DNA of 64,000 nucleotides from Xanthomonas chitinilytica (GTDB lineage: Bacteria > Pseudomonadota > Gammaproteobacteria > Xanthomonadales > Xanthomonadaceae), in the NCBI RefSeq assembly GCF_026107455.2, contig NZ_JAPCHY010000005.1, positions 186,001-250,000 of the forward strand, in the 5' to 3' direction. The translations under genes and the position numbers were made by a program. Shown piece after piece: positions 9,111 to 18,766 of the stretch (the stretch's first letter is position 1; every line of letters begins with the position of its first letter). The notes below the pieces were generated by a model that was not told where the DNA came from, ran no database searches, and worked only from the letters and a program-made list of their open reading frames with translations.

Positions 9111-9675
9111 TAAAGCGAGCCGAGCACCGCAGTGTCGGCGGGGCGAAGAGGCGCACGTGTTTGAGCGAAGCGAGTTGTGCGCCGGCCCCGCCGACGCGAG
9201 GAGCGCAGGGGACCGGCGGGCGCAGCCCGCCGGCTCGCGTCTCGGCTGTGCTTTCTTTTGGTTACTTTTCTTTGCACAAGCAAAGAAAAGTGACTCGCTC
9301 CCCGCGAAGCGGGAGCGAAAGCTTTTGCTCTTGCTTCTGGTTTTTGGCCGTTGCCTAGCTTTCCTTCGTTGGAGAAGACAGAAAGTCAAAGGCAGGTAAA
9401 AGCTTTCGCGCCTTTGGCGCGAGCTACTTTGACCAGCCATGACCAGCCATTCGGCTGTTGAAAAGCACTTCGGCTGTTGAAGAACTCTTCGGCTGTTGAA
9501 AAAGCGCTTGTCTTGGCAAAAGTAGCCAAAACCGCCGGCGCCGACGCGAGCCGATGCGGCTGCGCCGCACCGGTCCCCTGTGCTCCTCGCGGGCCGGGGG
9601 CCGGCGCACGACTCGCTTCGCTCGAACACGTGCGCCTCTTCGCCCCCGGCCCGCTGCGGTGCTCGGCTCGCTTTA
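9111..9675. repeat. Large imperfect inverted repeat
   Basis: The left arm (about 9111-9275) begins TAAAGCGAGCCGAGCACCGC. The right arm (about 9508-9675) is its reverse complement with scattered differences, reading ...GCGGTGCTCGGCTCGCTTTA. The arms are about 165 bases each, estimated by eye as 80-90% alike. The spacer (9276-9507) contains a second hairpin (CGCTCCCCGCGAAGCGGGAGCG) and a 19-base tandem repeat. No convincing gene is present. It may be a non-autonomous mobile element or a folded regulatory RNA; I cannot decide from sequence alone. Confidence 0.8.
9451..9508. repeat. 19-base tandem repeat, unit TCGGCTGTTGAAAAGCACT
   Basis: Three units sit at 9451-9469, 9470-9488 and 9489-9508 and are preceded by GACCAGCCATGACCAGCCAT. 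The same arrangement, with the prefix GACCCGCCATGACCCGCCAT, recurs at 24482-24560, so this is a dispersed family and not a local accident. Each unit encodes no conserved peptide. Confidence 0.8.
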
Positions 9676-10005
9676 AGGCACCAGGAAGTCAAAAGCCAGA
9701 GCAAGAACAACAGCCAAAGCCACGGCGCATGGGGGGCATGGGGCAGGCCTCTGCACAGAATCTGGTTCCCAAGCGCGGCAGTTGACGATGGGAACCCGAA
9801 CTGTCGCGGGCAATTCCCCGGATCATCCCAACCCGCTGCCATGAATGACCGCTCCCGCATGATCTTCACGTGCAACCGGGCCTGCCTGTGCAAATGGACT
9901 TGCCGTAGGTAAAGGGATCTCGGCGATGGCGACAGCACCCGCATGCGCATGGATGCCCCCTGGCACATCGCGCCCCGATGCCGACCGGAGCGCGATGCCG
10001 TCGCC
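9676..10005. other. Non-coding gap after the inverted repeat
   Basis: No gene, RNA or clear hairpin terminator was recognised in the 330 bases between the inverted repeat and the end of the TonB-dependent receptor gene. Frames that read through here are the reverse of the receptor gene. Confidence 0.5.
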
Positions 10006-12042
10006 TCAGAAGCGGGTGACGACGTTGGCGAACCAACTGCGGCCGGGCATCGGATAGCCCTCGGACAGTTCGTACCAACGGTCGCCGAGGTTGCGTCCGC
10101 CGGCTTCGATCTCCAGCTTCTCCAGCGGCGACCACACCAGCTTGGCGCCGAAGGTGGCGTAACCGTGCAGCTCCAGGTAGCCGTTGCGGTTGCCCGGGCC
10201 GGAGTAAGCGACGATGCGGCCCTGTTCGGCCTCGGCGGTGACCACCGCGCGCCACTGCGGCGAGAACGCCCAGCTGGCATGGGCGAACAGGCGCTGGCGC
10301 GGACTGTCGGTCAACGGCACCGATGCGTCCTCCAGGTTGTCGCGGTCCAGCCAGGTGTAGCCGATGCCCAGTTGCCCGTGTTCGGCGAAGCGTTGCTGCA
10401 GCGACAGCTCCACCCCGCGGTGGCGGGCCTTGCCGATGTTCTGCGCCTGGTCGCAGACGGTGCCGCCGCATTCGCCGGAGGCGATCTGTGCGTCCTGGAT
10501 CAGATCGTCGATGCGGCTGTAGAACAGCGCGGCCTCGGCCTGCGCACCGGGCCACGGCTGTCCGCGCCAGCCCAGTTCCACGTGCCGCGCGGTCTCCGGC
10601 TTCAGGTCGGGGTTGGGCAGGGCGCGGCCCATGCGGGCGGAATAGCGGTCCTTGATGGTCGGGAAGCGGGTCTTGTACGAGACGCTGGCGAACAGCTGGT
10701 TGTCGGCGGACAGGTCGTGCACCAGTTCCAGCAGGCCATTGCTGGCGTCGGTCTTGCCGGTGTTCCAGTAATACACCTCGCGCGCCTCGCGGCGTTCGTG
10801 GCTGCCGCCGATGCGCAACCGGCTGGCCTCGCCCAGGGCGAGGGTGTCCTCCACCGCGACGGCGGTGGTGACGTCGCGGTAGTCCTTGGTCGGCGAGCTG
10901 GGGTTGCGGTCGCTGTGGCGGTCGTCCTTGTAGTGCACGGCCAGGTGCAGGTCGTGGCCGGCGAAGGCCTGGCTGGCCAGCTCCACGGTGGCGCCGCGGG
11001 TCTTGTCGTCGTACATGCTGGGGAAGCTGGTGTTGTCCAGCGGGGTGCGGTAGCTGCCGTCGCTGTAGGCCTCCAGCCCGTTGCCATAGCGGTCCTCGTA
11101 CAGGCGCAGCTTGAGCGTGTGCTTCTCGCCCAGGCCGATGTTGCCGATGAAGTACAGGCTTTCCTTGTCCCAGTATGGCCAGCGCCAGTAGCGGATGCCG
11201 CTGCTGGCGCGGCCGGTGTAGACCGGGTTGCCCTTCTCGCCGTCCTGCTTGACGTAGCCCAGCGCGTATTCGTCGCGCTCGTTGGGGGTCAGGCCGAGCT
11301 TGATCGAGACCCGGCGGTCTTCGCGATGGGCGTTCTGGCGTTCGTCGCCGGTGTCGGTGGGATCGGCCTTGTGGTCGACGAAGCCGTCCGGCAGCGGGAA
11401 GCCGTCGGCCTCGCTCCACGACAGCCCGGCCTGCAGGTACCACTGTCCCTGGTTGCTGCCGAGGTTGGCCGCGGCCTTGCGCTCGCCGCCGCTGTCGGCG
11501 CCGAGGCGGGCATCGCCCTCGAATTTCTCCTGCGGCCGGCGGCTGATCAGGTTGATCGCACCGCCCAGGATGTTGGGGCCGTACAGCGGCGAGGCCGCGC
11601 CCTTGGCGATGCGGATCTGTGCCAGGTCGAAGGTGGCGAAGCGGCCGAAGTCGACGTAGCCGTCGTAGGGCACGTACAGCGGGATGCCGTCCAGGAATAC
11701 CGGCACCTGGCGCGGGTCGAAGCCGCGGACGTAGACCAGGTCCTCGTTGCGCGAGTTGCGCGACAGCGCCACGCCGGGCGTGGTGGCGACGGCTTCGCCG
11801 ACGGTTTCGCGGTTGAGGCGATCCAGCTGTGCGGCGGTGATCGCGGTTTCGCCCGGTGGCGGCGACTGCGGGCGCTGCGCGTGCACGACCACGGCGCCCA
11901 GCTCGAAGATGCCGTCGTCGGCGGCCAGGGCGGGAGCGGCGGGCCACGCGCCGGCCAGGGCCAGGGCGATGGCGCCGTGCAGCAGGGCGGTGGAGGGCTG
12001 GGGGCGGCGCAGGCCGGTGCGGGGGGAGGGGTGGGGTTTCAT
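10006..12042 (-). CDS. TonB-dependent outer-membrane receptor
   Basis: The 678-residue protein has a signal peptide (residues ~1-41, ending APALAADD), a TonB-box-like segment (FELGAVVVHAQRP), a plug domain (GVALSRNSRNEDLVYVRGF, GPNILGGAINLISRRP near 130-160) and a C-terminal beta-barrel ending in phenylalanine (WFANVVTRF). It resembles siderophore/cobalamin-type receptors; the ligand cannot be told. The start at 12042 was chosen because it begins the signal peptide. It lies 80 bases after a small exported protein gene in the same direction, and both appear to depend on the anaerobic-type promoter at 12495-12536. Confidence 0.93.
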   Translation of the reverse strand: MKPHPSPRTGLRRPQPSTALLHGAIALALAGAWPAAPALAADDGIFELGAVVVHAQRPQSPPPGETAITAAQLDRLNRETVGEAVATTPGVALSRNSRNEDLVYVRGFDPRQVPVFLDGIPLYVPYDGYVDFGRFATFDLAQIRIAKGAASPLYGPNILGGAINLISRRPQEKFEGDARLGADSGGERKAAANLGSNQGQWYLQAGLSWSEADGFPLPDGFVDHKADPTDTGDERQNAHREDRRVSIKLGLTPNERDEYALGYVKQDGEKGNPVYTGRASSGIRYWRWPYWDKESLYFIGNIGLGEKHTLKLRLYEDRYGNGLEAYSDGSYRTPLDNTSFPSMYDDKTRGATVELASQAFAGHDLHLAVHYKDDRHSDRNPSSPTKDYRDVTTAVAVEDTLALGEASRLRIGGSHERREAREVYYWNTGKTDASNGLLELVHDLSADNQLFASVSYKTRFPTIKDRYSARMGRALPNPDLKPETARHVELGWRGQPWPGAQAEAALFYSRIDDLIQDAQIASGECGGTVCDQAQNIGKARHRGVELSLQQRFAEHGQLGIGYTWLDRDNLEDASVPLTDSPRQRLFAHASWAFSPQWRAVVTAEAEQGRIVAYSGPGNRNGYLELHGYATFGAKLVWSPLEKLEIEAGGRNLGDRWYELSEGYPMPGRSWFANVVTRF

Positions 12043-12122
12043 CGTGGCTTCGCCATGTGGATGTGTATGCAGGGATGGGCGGTAGCGACCGCCCCGGCGG
12101 GGCGGGCCGGGAAGTCGGCGGG

Positions 12123-12449
12123 TCATTGCACGCGGCGGGCGTCCTGGTGGTCGCGGATGTCCGGGCCGGCGTGTCCGGTCGCGTCGGTCGGGCATATGCC
12201 GCGGAAGTTGTCGGCCTGGGACTGGGTGATGCCGGAGGCGCAGGCCATCTCGGCCGGGCCGCTGCCGCGTGGCGTCAGGGCCTTGAGCGCAGCGGCGTCC
12301 AGCCCGCGCTCGGCGGAGACCGCGCCGGTGCACCGTGCCGGGTGGCCGGGCGTGCCATCGATGGCCGGGTGGTCCGTCGCGGGGCCGGCCGCTGCCCGGG
12401 CGGCGGCGAAGGCGGGCAGCGGCGAAAGAGGGAAGGACAGCGGCTTCAT
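12123..12449 (-). CDS. Small exported protein of unknown function
   Basis: The 108-residue product has a possible signal peptide (MKPLSFPLSPLPAFAAARAA) and four cysteines in the mature part (ARCTG, MACAS, GICPT). No family is recognised. It is the first gene after the FNR-type promoter and is followed by the TonB-dependent receptor gene, so the two probably form an operon. An accessory role for the receptor is inference. Codon usage looks plausible, but the product is short. Confidence 0.55.
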   Translation of the reverse strand: MKPLSFPLSPLPAFAAARAAAGPATDHPAIDGTPGHPARCTGAVSAERGLDAAALKALTPRGSGPAEMACASGITQSQADNFRGICPTDATGHAGPDIRDHQDARRVQ

Positions 12450-12494
12450 TGCGTGGCTCCCGCACGGATATGAGGTTGTGTATATAGCGATGCC

Positions 12495-12536
12495 AGCATA
12501 TGGCGCCGTCCGGCGCGGCGGGTTGACGCAGATCAA
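12495..12536 (-). promoter_or_regulatory. FNR/ANR-dependent (class II) promoter
   Basis: On the minus strand TTGATCTGCGTCAA (12536-12523) matches the FNR/ANR consensus TTGAT-N4-ATCAA at nine of ten positions. The hexamer TATGCT (12500-12495) is centred 32 bases downstream, exactly the distance expected when the activator is centred at -41.5. The first start codon is 46 bases further on (12449). This predicts induction of the small exported protein and the TonB-dependent receptor under oxygen limitation. Confidence 0.75.
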
Positions 12537-12638
12537 GCGGCGCGCGGGTGGGGCGGCGGACCGCGGCCGGTCCCGGCGATGCCCGCACCCCGGCTATACT
12601 TCCGTCTCTTTGTCCACCGTTTCCGCAGGTTGCAGCGC

Positions 12639-14018
12639 ATGTTCGAGTCCCTGACCCAGCGTCTTTCCGGCACCATCGAGCGCCTGCGCGGCCGCGGCCG
12701 CCTGACCGAGGAGAACATCCGCGAGGCCACCCGCGAGGTGCGCATCGCGCTGCTGGAGGCCGACGTCGCGCTGCCGGTGGTGCAGGCCCTGATCGAGCGC
12801 ATCAAGGTGCGCGCGGTCGGCCAGGAGGTGCTCAAGTCGCTGACCCCGGGCCAGGCGCTGATCAAGGTGGTGCGCGACGAGCTGACCGCGGTGATGGGCT
12901 CGGCCGCCAGCGACCTGAACCTGAACGTGCCGGCGCCGGCGGTGATCCTGATGGCTGGCCTGCAGGGCGCGGGCAAGACCACCACGGTCGGCAAGCTGGC
13001 CAAGCACCTGAAGGAAAAGCGCAAGAAGAAGGTGATGGTGGTCTCGGCCGACGTCTACCGCCCGGCCGCGATCGAGCAGCTGAAGACCCTGGCCGAACAG
13101 GTCGGCGTGCTGTTCTTCCCGTCCGATGCCTCGCAGAAGCCGGAAGCCATCGTCCGCGCCGCCATCGACGACGCGAAGAAGTCGTTCGTCGACGTGCTGC
13201 TGGTCGATACCGCCGGCCGCCTGGCGATCGACGAAGCGATGATGGCCGAGATCAAGGCGCTGCACGCGGCGATCAACCCGGCCGAGACCCTGTTCGTGGT
13301 CGATTCGATGACCGGCCAGGACGCGGCCAACACCGCCAAGGCATTCGGCGAGGCGCTGCCGCTGACCGGCGTGGTGCTGACCAAGACCGATGGCGACGCC
13401 CGCGGCGGCGCGGCGCTGAGCGTGCGCTACATCACCGGCAAGCCGATCAAGTTCATCGGCGTGGGCGAGAAGCCCGACGGCCTGGACGTGTTCCACCCCG
13501 ACCGCCTGGCCAGCCGCATCCTCGACATGGGCGACGTGCTGTCGCTGGTCGAGCAGGTCGAGCAGCAGGTCGACAAGGACAAGGCGCAGAAACTGGCCGA
13601 GAAGGTCGCCAAGGGCAAGAAGTTCGACCTCAACGACATGCGCGACCAGCTCGAACAGATGCAGAACATGGGCGGCATCGGCGGGCTGATGGACAAGCTG
13701 CCGGGCCTGGGCCAGATCCCCGAGCACCTCAAGGCGCAGGTCGCCGGCAACAAGGAGGTGCCGCGGATGATCGCCATCATCGGCTCGATGACCAAGAAGG
13801 AGCGCCGCAACCCGGGCCTGCTCAACGGCTCGCGCCGCGCCCGCATCGCCCGCGGCTCGGGCACCACCCCGGCCGACGTCAACAAGCTGATGAAGCAGTA
13901 CCAGCAGATGGAAAAGATGATGGGCAAGCTGGCCGGCGGCGGCATGAAGGGCATGATGCGCAGCATGAAGGGCATGATGGGGGCCATGGGCGGCCGCGGC
14001 GGACTGCCGTTCCGCTGA
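12639..14018 (+). CDS. ffh: Signal recognition particle GTPase
   Basis: Ffh binds 4.5S RNA and signal sequences of nascent membrane proteins and delivers them to FtsY. The 459-residue protein has the N domain, the G domain (GLQGAGKTTTVGKLAKHL near residue 107, DTAGR near 190, TKTDGDARGGAALS near 248) and the methionine-rich M domain (QMEKMMGKLAGGGMKGMM ... MMGAMGG) at the C-terminus. The ATG at 12639 begins MFESLTQRLSG, the conserved start. A TATACT box at 12595-12600 is a likely -10. Confidence 0.98.
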   Translation: MFESLTQRLSGTIERLRGRGRLTEENIREATREVRIALLEADVALPVVQALIERIKVRAVGQEVLKSLTPGQALIKVVRDELTAVMGSAASDLNLNVPAPAVILMAGLQGAGKTTTVGKLAKHLKEKRKKKVMVVSADVYRPAAIEQLKTLAEQVGVLFFPSDASQKPEAIVRAAIDDAKKSFVDVLLVDTAGRLAIDEAMMAEIKALHAAINPAETLFVVDSMTGQDAANTAKAFGEALPLTGVVLTKTDGDARGGAALSVRYITGKPIKFIGVGEKPDGLDVFHPDRLASRILDMGDVLSLVEQVEQQVDKDKAQKLAEKVAKGKKFDLNDMRDQLEQMQNMGGIGGLMDKLPGLGQIPEHLKAQVAGNKEVPRMIAIIGSMTKKERRNPGLLNGSRRARIARGSGTTPADVNKLMKQYQQMEKMMGKLAGGGMKGMMRSMKGMMGAMGGRGGLPFR

Positions 14019-14045
14019 ACCAGCCACGATGCGCCTTCCCCCTAT

Positions 14046-14101
14046 GTAGGAGCGACGCCAGTCGCGACCGGGCTTTACCGGTAGAGCCCGGTCGCTCCTG
14101 C
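14046..14101. repeat. REP pair of the GTAGGAGCGAC family
   Basis: GTAGGAGCGACGCCAGTCGC (stem GCGAC/GTCGC) is followed by an inverted partner ending GGTCGCTCCTGC. Similar pairs occur at 26378-26446, 26632-26701 and 61712-61834. GTAG-headed palindromes in intergenic spaces are typical of Xanthomonad genomes. No RAYT transposase gene is in the window. Confidence 0.85.
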
Positions 14102-14136
14102 AAAAGCCGATTGGCGATGGAGAGGACCGGAGCACG

Positions 14137-15207
14137 ATGAACGAAGCCATCCAGCGACGCGTGGATGCTTTCTGCCGGCGCTTTGGCCTGCGCCGGCCGA
14201 TCCTGCTGGCGCCGATGGCCGGCGCCTGCCCGGTGGCGCTTTCGGTGGCGGTGGCCGACGCCGGCGGCATGGGCGCGATGGGTGCGGTGCTGTCGCAACC
14301 GCACGAGATCGGCGAGTGGATGACGGCGTTCCGCGCCGGTTCCGCCGGCCCGGCGCAGGTCAACCTGTGGATTCCCGACCCGCCGCCCGCGCGTGACGCG
14401 CAGGCCGAGGCCGCCAGCCGTGCCTTCCTCGGACACTGGGGGCCGCCGGTTGCGGCCAGCGCCGGCGATGCTGCCCCGGCCGACTTCGACGCGCAGTTCG
14501 ACGCGCTGCTGGCGGCGCGCCCGGCGGTGGCCTCGACCATCATGGGCGTGTTCTCCGCGGCCCAGGTGCAACGACTGAAGGAGGCCGGCATCGCCTGGTT
14601 CGCCTGCGCCACGACGCTGGCCGAAGCGCTGCAGGCGCAGGCCGCCGGTGCCGATGCCGTCGTCGCCCAGGGGGCCGAGGCCGGCGGCCATCGCGGCGCG
14701 TTCGTAGCCGCTGCGGCGGAGCGGCAGCAGGTCGGCCTGTTCGCGCTGCTGCCGCGGCTGGCCGACCGGCTGGATGTGCCGGTAATCGCCGCGGGCGGGA
14801 TTGCCGATGGCCGCGGCGTGGCCGCGGCGCTGCTGCTGGGGGCCAGCGCGGTGCAGGTCGGTACCGCGTTCCTGCGCACGCATGAAGCGGGAATCGCGCC
14901 GGCCTGGTCCGAGGCGCTGGCGCGCAGCGAGCCGGAAGACGCCTGGCCGACGCGCGCCTTCAGCGGGCGCCTGGGGCGCGCGCTGGCGACGCCCTACGTG
15001 CGCGCCGCCGCGGATCGCGATGCGCCGCCACCCCAGCCGTATCCGGTGCAGCGCGGGCTGACGGCGGCGATGCGCAAGCAGGCCAATGCCGACGACCGCA
15101 TCGATGCCATGCAGGCCTGGGCCGGACAGGCGGCCTGGATGGCGCAGGCGCGGCCGGCGACCGAGGTGCTGGACGAACTCTGGGCACAGGCCCGGGAGCT
15201 GCCGTGA
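14137..15207 (+). CDS. Nitronate monooxygenase family flavoprotein
   Basis: The 356-residue protein belongs to the 2-nitropropane dioxygenase/nitronate monooxygenase family, FMN-dependent TIM barrels that oxidise nitronates. Visible hallmarks are [21 protein letters not shown] at the N-terminus, the [12 protein letters not shown] phosphate-binding segment near residue 180, and [31 protein letters not shown] near 215-245. Its stop overlaps the GTG start of the next gene. The physiological substrate is unknown. Confidence 0.9.
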   Translation: MNEAIQRRVDAFCRRFGLRRPILLAPMAGACPVALSVAVADAGGMGAMGAVLSQPHEIGEWMTAFRAGSAGPAQVNLWIPDPPPARDAQAEAASRAFLGHWGPPVAASAGDAAPADFDAQFDALLAARPAVASTIMGVFSAAQVQRLKEAGIAWFACATTLAEALQAQAAGADAVVAQGAEAGGHRGAFVAAAAERQQVGLFALLPRLADRLDVPVIAAGGIADGRGVAAALLLGASAVQVGTAFLRTHEAGIAPAWSEALARSEPEDAWPTRAFSGRLGRALATPYVRAAADRDAPPPQPYPVQRGLTAAMRKQANADDRIDAMQAWAGQAAWMAQARPATEVLDELWAQARELP

Positions 15208-15998
15208 ACCGGGTGTTCTGCAACGGCGCCGAGGCCGCCGCGGACGATCTGGCGGCCGCGCTGACCAACTACGGCCACTTCACCTCGATGCAGGTGCGCG
15301 GCGGCGCGGTGCAGGGGCTGGAGCTGCACCTGCAGCGGTTGCGGCAGGGCACGGCCGAACTGTTCGCCGGCACGCTCGATGATGCCCGGGTGCGGGCATG
15401 GATGCGGCAGGCGCTGGATGCCTGCGGGATGGCCGATGCCTCGCTGCGGGTCACCGTGTTCTCGCGCCGGTTCGATTTCCGCCGGCCGCTGCAGCCGCTG
15501 GCGGTGGACGTGCTGGTGTCCGTCTCCGGGCCGTTTCAGGCGTCGCCGCAGCCGCTTTCGCTGGGCGCGGTGGCGTACCGGCGCGAACTGCCGCACCTCA
15601 AGCACGTCGGGACCTTTCCGCTGTTCCAGCAGCGCCGGCAGGCGCTGCTGGCCGGCTTCGACGATGCCCTGTTCGTCACCGCCGACGGCCTGGTCAGCGA
15701 AGGCACGACCTGGAACATCGGGTTCTGGGACGGTCGGGACGTGACCTGGCCGCGGGCGCCGGCATTGCGCGGTACCGCCGAGCGCCTGCTGATGGACGGG
15801 CTGCAGGCCCGGGAACAGGGGCAGGTGCAGCGGGAGGTTGCCCTGGCGGAACTGCGCGACTTCTCCGGCGCGGTGGCCTGCAATGCGAGCGGCCTGTGGC
15901 CGGTGGCGCGGATCGACCGGGTCGGGTTCCCGGAGTCCGGAGCGTTCCGGCAACGGCTGCTGGCCGTACTGCAGGAGCGCCCCTGGGAGCCGCTGTGA
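15204..15998 (+). CDS. Class IV PLP-dependent aminotransferase (PabC-like)
   Basis: The 264-residue protein has the fold type IV pattern: FCNG near the start, the candidate PLP lysine in [19 protein letters not shown] (near residue 136), and [12 protein letters not shown] near 172. Family members include 4-amino-4-deoxychorismate lyase (folate pathway) and D- or branched-chain amino acid aminotransferases; the exact reaction is not clear. The GTG start overlaps the previous stop by four bases, so translation is coupled. Confidence 0.85.
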   Translation: MNRVFCNGAEAAADDLAAALTNYGHFTSMQVRGGAVQGLELHLQRLRQGTAELFAGTLDDARVRAWMRQALDACGMADASLRVTVFSRRFDFRRPLQPLAVDVLVSVSGPFQASPQPLSLGAVAYRRELPHLKHVGTFPLFQQRRQALLAGFDDALFVTADGLVSEGTTWNIGFWDGRDVTWPRAPALRGTAERLLMDGLQAREQGQVQREVALAELRDFSGAVACNASGLWPVARIDRVGFPESGAFRQRLLAVLQERPWEPL

Positions 15999-16047
15999 GT
16001 CCGGACCCGCGGTGGCCGGCGGTTCAGTTTGCGCGCCGGGGACAGGC

Positions 16048-16076
16048 TTGGAATGGGCTGTCGCCGCCGCTATAAT
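16048..16076 (+). promoter_or_regulatory. Sigma-70 promoter of the rpsP operon
   Basis: A -35 element TTGGAA (16048-16053) is followed after 17 bases by a perfect TATAAT (16071-16076), 50 bases before the rpsP start. This is the strongest canonical promoter seen in the window and fits a ribosomal protein operon. Confidence 0.85.
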
Positions 16077-16126
16077 CGCTGGCTTACCTCGCCATCCTGG
16101 CGACTGGGCAACAAAGGAAACTCCCC

Positions 16127-16387
16127 ATGGTCAAGATCCGACTGACCCGCGGCGGCGCCAAGAAGCGTCCGTTCTACCACATCATCGTCACCGACTCGCG
16201 CAGCGCCCGCGACGGCCGCAACATCGAGCGCGTCGGCTACTACAACCCGGTCGCCCAGGGCGCCGAGCAGCGCGTCGTGCTGGACACCGCGCGCGTCGAC
16301 CAGTGGGTCGCCAACGGCGCCCAGATGACCGACAAGGTCCGCAACCTGTACAAGGAAGCGACCAAGGCCCAGGCCGCTGCGGCCTGA
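16127..16387 (+). CDS. rpsP: 30S ribosomal protein S16
   Basis: The 86-residue protein begins [20 protein letters not shown], diagnostic of bS16, and contains [10 protein letters not shown]. bS16 is needed for 30S assembly. An AAAGGAAA ribosome-binding site lies just upstream. It leads the rpsP-rimM-trmD-rplS operon. Confidence 0.99.
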   Translation: MVKIRLTRGGAKKRPFYHIIVTDSRSARDGRNIERVGYYNPVAQGAEQRVVLDTARVDQWVANGAQMTDKVRNLYKEATKAQAAAA

Positions 16388-16394
16388 TCCTGAA

Positions 16395-16416
16395 GGCTGC
16401 GCCGCAAGGCGCAGCC
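16395..16416 (+). other. GCAA-tetraloop hairpin between rpsP and rimM
   Basis: A perfect 9-bp stem GGCTGCGCC/GGCGCAGCC closes a GCAA loop in the 39-base gap. No T-run follows, so it is probably not a full terminator. It could stabilise the rpsP end of the message or reduce read-through, which would explain different S16 and RimM levels; that is inference. Confidence 0.6.
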
Positions 16417-16426
16417 ACCGGTCGAC

Positions 16427-16942
16427 ATGAAGAAAGATACCGAGCGCCGCATCCTGCTGGGCAGGATTGTCGGCGCTTTTGGTGTGCGCGGCGAGATCAA
16501 GCTCGAGTCCTGGACCGAGCCGCGTTCCGCCATTTTCCGTTACCAGCCGTGGATCCTGCGCACGCCCGCCGGCCAGGAGTCGGAACTGAGCGGCGTACGC
16601 GGCCGCGACTCCGGCAAGCACCTCGTGGCGGTGTTCCCCGACGTGACCGACCGCGACATGGTCGAGGCCATGCGCGGCACCGAGATCCACGTGCTCCGCA
16701 GCGCGTTGCCGCCGCCCAGGCCGGACGAGTACTACTGGGTGGACCTGGAAGGCCTGCAGGTGCGGACCGTCGAGGGCGTGGAGCTGGGGCAGGTGTCGCA
16801 CCTGTTCTCCACCGGCGCCAACGACGTGATGGCCGTGCGCGGCGACCGCGAACGGCTGATCCCGTTCGTGCTGCCGGATTTCGTCAAGTCGGTGGACTTC
16901 GACGCCAACCTGATCGTGGTCGACTGGGACCCCGAGTTCTAG
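16427..16942 (+). CDS. rimM: Ribosome maturation factor RimM
   Basis: RimM assists maturation of the 30S head with S19. The 171-residue product shows the family motifs [21 protein letters not shown] at the N-terminus and the PRC-barrel segment [11 protein letters not shown] and [13 protein letters not shown] in the second half. Length is standard. It is the second gene of the operon. Confidence 0.98.
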   Translation: MKKDTERRILLGRIVGAFGVRGEIKLESWTEPRSAIFRYQPWILRTPAGQESELSGVRGRDSGKHLVAVFPDVTDRDMVEAMRGTEIHVLRSALPPPRPDEYYWVDLEGLQVRTVEGVELGQVSHLFSTGANDVMAVRGDRERLIPFVLPDFVKSVDFDANLIVVDWDPEF

Positions 16943-17033
16943 GCCGAAACGGCGGGAAACCCGGCGGCTCCTGTCGTATGGTGCCGGCTGGCACCGGCCT
17001 GTCGCCCTCCATTTCCTGGTCCGTTCCCACGCC

Positions 17034-17789
17034 ATGCGCATCGACGTCATCACCCTGTTCCCGGAATTCATGGCCCAGTCCGCCGCCCTCGGCGTGGTGG
17101 GACGGGCGCAGGAACGCGGGCTGATGTCGCTGCATGGCTGGAATCCGCGCGACTACGCCGAAGGCAACTACCGCCGCGTGGACGACCGGCCGTTCGGTGG
17201 CGGGCCGGGCATGGTGATGCTGATCGAGCCGCTGCAGGCCTGCCTGGCGGCGGTACGCGCGGCCGATCCGCAGCCGGCGCCGCTGATCTACCTCAGCCCG
17301 CAGGGGCGCCCGCTGACCCAGGCGAAGGTGCGCGAGCTGGCGGCGCTGCCGCGGATGCTGCTGCTGTGCGGCCGCTACGAAGGCGTGGACGAGCGTTTCC
17401 TGGCCGCCGAGGTGGACGAGGAAATCTCGATCGGCGACTACGTGCTGTCCGGCGGCGAGCTGGGTGCGGCGGTGATCGTCGATGCGGTGACGCGGCTGCA
17501 GGAAGGGGCGCTGAACGACGCCGAATCGGCGGTGCAGGACAGTTTCGAGGGCGATGGCCTGCTCGACTGCCCGCACTACAGCCAGCCGGCCAGCCACGCC
17601 CTGGGGGAGGTCCCGGAGGTGCTGCGCTCGGGCAACCATGCCGCGATCGCGCGCTGGCGGCGCCAGCAGTCGCTGCTGCGGACCTGGCTGCGGCGGCCGG
17701 AGCTGCTGGACGAGGCGGCGCTGTCCAAGGCCGACCGCGCGCTGCTGGAGCAGGCCCGCCAGGCCCATGGCGGAGACGGCGCCCCCTAG
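17034..17789 (+). CDS. trmD: tRNA (guanine37-N1)-methyltransferase
   Basis: TrmD methylates G37 of tRNAs reading CNN codons and prevents +1 frameshifting. The 251-residue SPOUT enzyme has [12 protein letters not shown] at its start, [13 protein letters not shown] near residue 50, [12 protein letters not shown] near 112 and the knot segment [11 protein letters not shown] near 133. Family length is about 250. Confidence 0.99.
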   Translation: MRIDVITLFPEFMAQSAALGVVGRAQERGLMSLHGWNPRDYAEGNYRRVDDRPFGGGPGMVMLIEPLQACLAAVRAADPQPAPLIYLSPQGRPLTQAKVRELAALPRMLLLCGRYEGVDERFLAAEVDEEISIGDYVLSGGELGAAVIVDAVTRLQEGALNDAESAVQDSFEGDGLLDCPHYSQPASHALGEVPEVLRSGNHAAIARWRRQQSLLRTWLRRPELLDEAALSKADRALLEQARQAHGGDGAP

Positions 17790-17942
17790 CGCCGGGGCCG
17801 GAATATCGGCTACCATTGCGGATTCCCATCGGGCCCGTCTGCCCGGACGGGGCCACTAGAACAAACGTGCGGCGCAATCCGGCGACTGCATGAGCCCAAG
17901 CTGTCGAACGACACGCCCACCCCGAACAGAATCGGTGCAACC

Positions 17943-18350
17943 ATGAGCAAGCTGAACAAATCCATCGTCGCGGAATTCGAATCCGCCCAGATCGCCCGCG
18001 AACTGCCGAAGTTCAGCCAGGGCGACACCGTCGTCGTCAACGTCAAGGTGAAGGAAGGCAACCGCGAGCGTATCCAGGCCTATGAAGGCGTGGTGATCGG
18101 CACCAAGAACGCCGGCCTGAACTCCTCCTTCACCGTGCGCAAGATCTCGCACGGCTACGGCGTCGAGCGCGTGTTCCAGACCCACAGCGCCATCATCGAT
18201 TCGGTCGACGTGAAGCGTCGCGGCAAGGTCCGCGCCGGCAAGCTGTACTACCTGCGTGGCCTGGAAGGCAAGGCTGCCCGCATCAAGGAAGACCTGGCCG
18301 CCGCTGCGCAGGCCAAGCTGGCCCGCCAGGCTGCCAAGGCCGCCGAGTAA
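17943..18350 (+). CDS. rplS: 50S ribosomal protein L19
   Basis: bL19 sits at the 30S-50S interface. The 135-residue protein has [19 protein letters not shown] and [10 protein letters not shown], both diagnostic. The 153-base gap after trmD contains an imperfect hairpin (GGCCCGTC...GGACGGGGCC near 17829-17855), which may modulate transcription into rplS. It ends the operon, before a strong terminator. Confidence 0.99.
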   Translation: MSKLNKSIVAEFESAQIARELPKFSQGDTVVVNVKVKEGNRERIQAYEGVVIGTKNAGLNSSFTVRKISHGYGVERVFQTHSAIIDSVDVKRRGKVRAGKLYYLRGLEGKAARIKEDLAAAAQAKLARQAAKAAE

Positions 18351-18378
18351 TACCGGCAACCTCCGCGTTGTCTCCGCA

Positions 18379-18408
18379 ACGGCCACCTTCGGGTGGCCGT
18401 CTGCGTTT
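18379..18408 (+). terminator. Terminator of the rpsP-rplS operon
   Basis: A perfect 9-bp stem ACGGCCACC/GGTGGCCGT with a TTCG tetraloop (18379-18400) is followed by CTGCGTTT. The T-run is short but the stem is very stable. Confidence 0.8.
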
Positions 18409-18766
18409 GTGCGGGGTGCCAGGCAGGGCCGGGGCTGGCAGGGACGACAAGCGCGTCGCCGCGCGCCGGCCGGGCGCACGGCCGGGACATCGTGCCGGAT
18501 GGCCCATGGCAGGGGTGTTCCCATCCGCTCCTCGGGCACCGGGAGGCAGGACCTTGGCCACCGCCTTCGCCGGCAGCATCGCCTCGCGTCGCGCCATGCC
18601 CGCGGTCTGGCCGATTCTCCCGCTGGAGTCCCTCCCACAGGCTGCTCCCCGATGAAAGCCATGAAGCATCTTGTTGTTCCGATGCTCGCAGGCCAGCCAT
18701 CCATCGCGGAAACGGCCCACGACACTCGTCATCGCTTGATCCGGAAATGCACCGGTGCCGATCGGG
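18409..18766. other. Non-coding gap between rplS and the MATE gene
   Basis: About 360 bases with no convincing reading frame, RNA or repeat. The MATE gene ends into this gap from the right, and I saw no T-rich hairpin for it. Confidence 0.5.

Noticed and set aside
9451-9508. CRISPR-like array of 19-base units
   Set aside because: Units are directly tandem without spacers.
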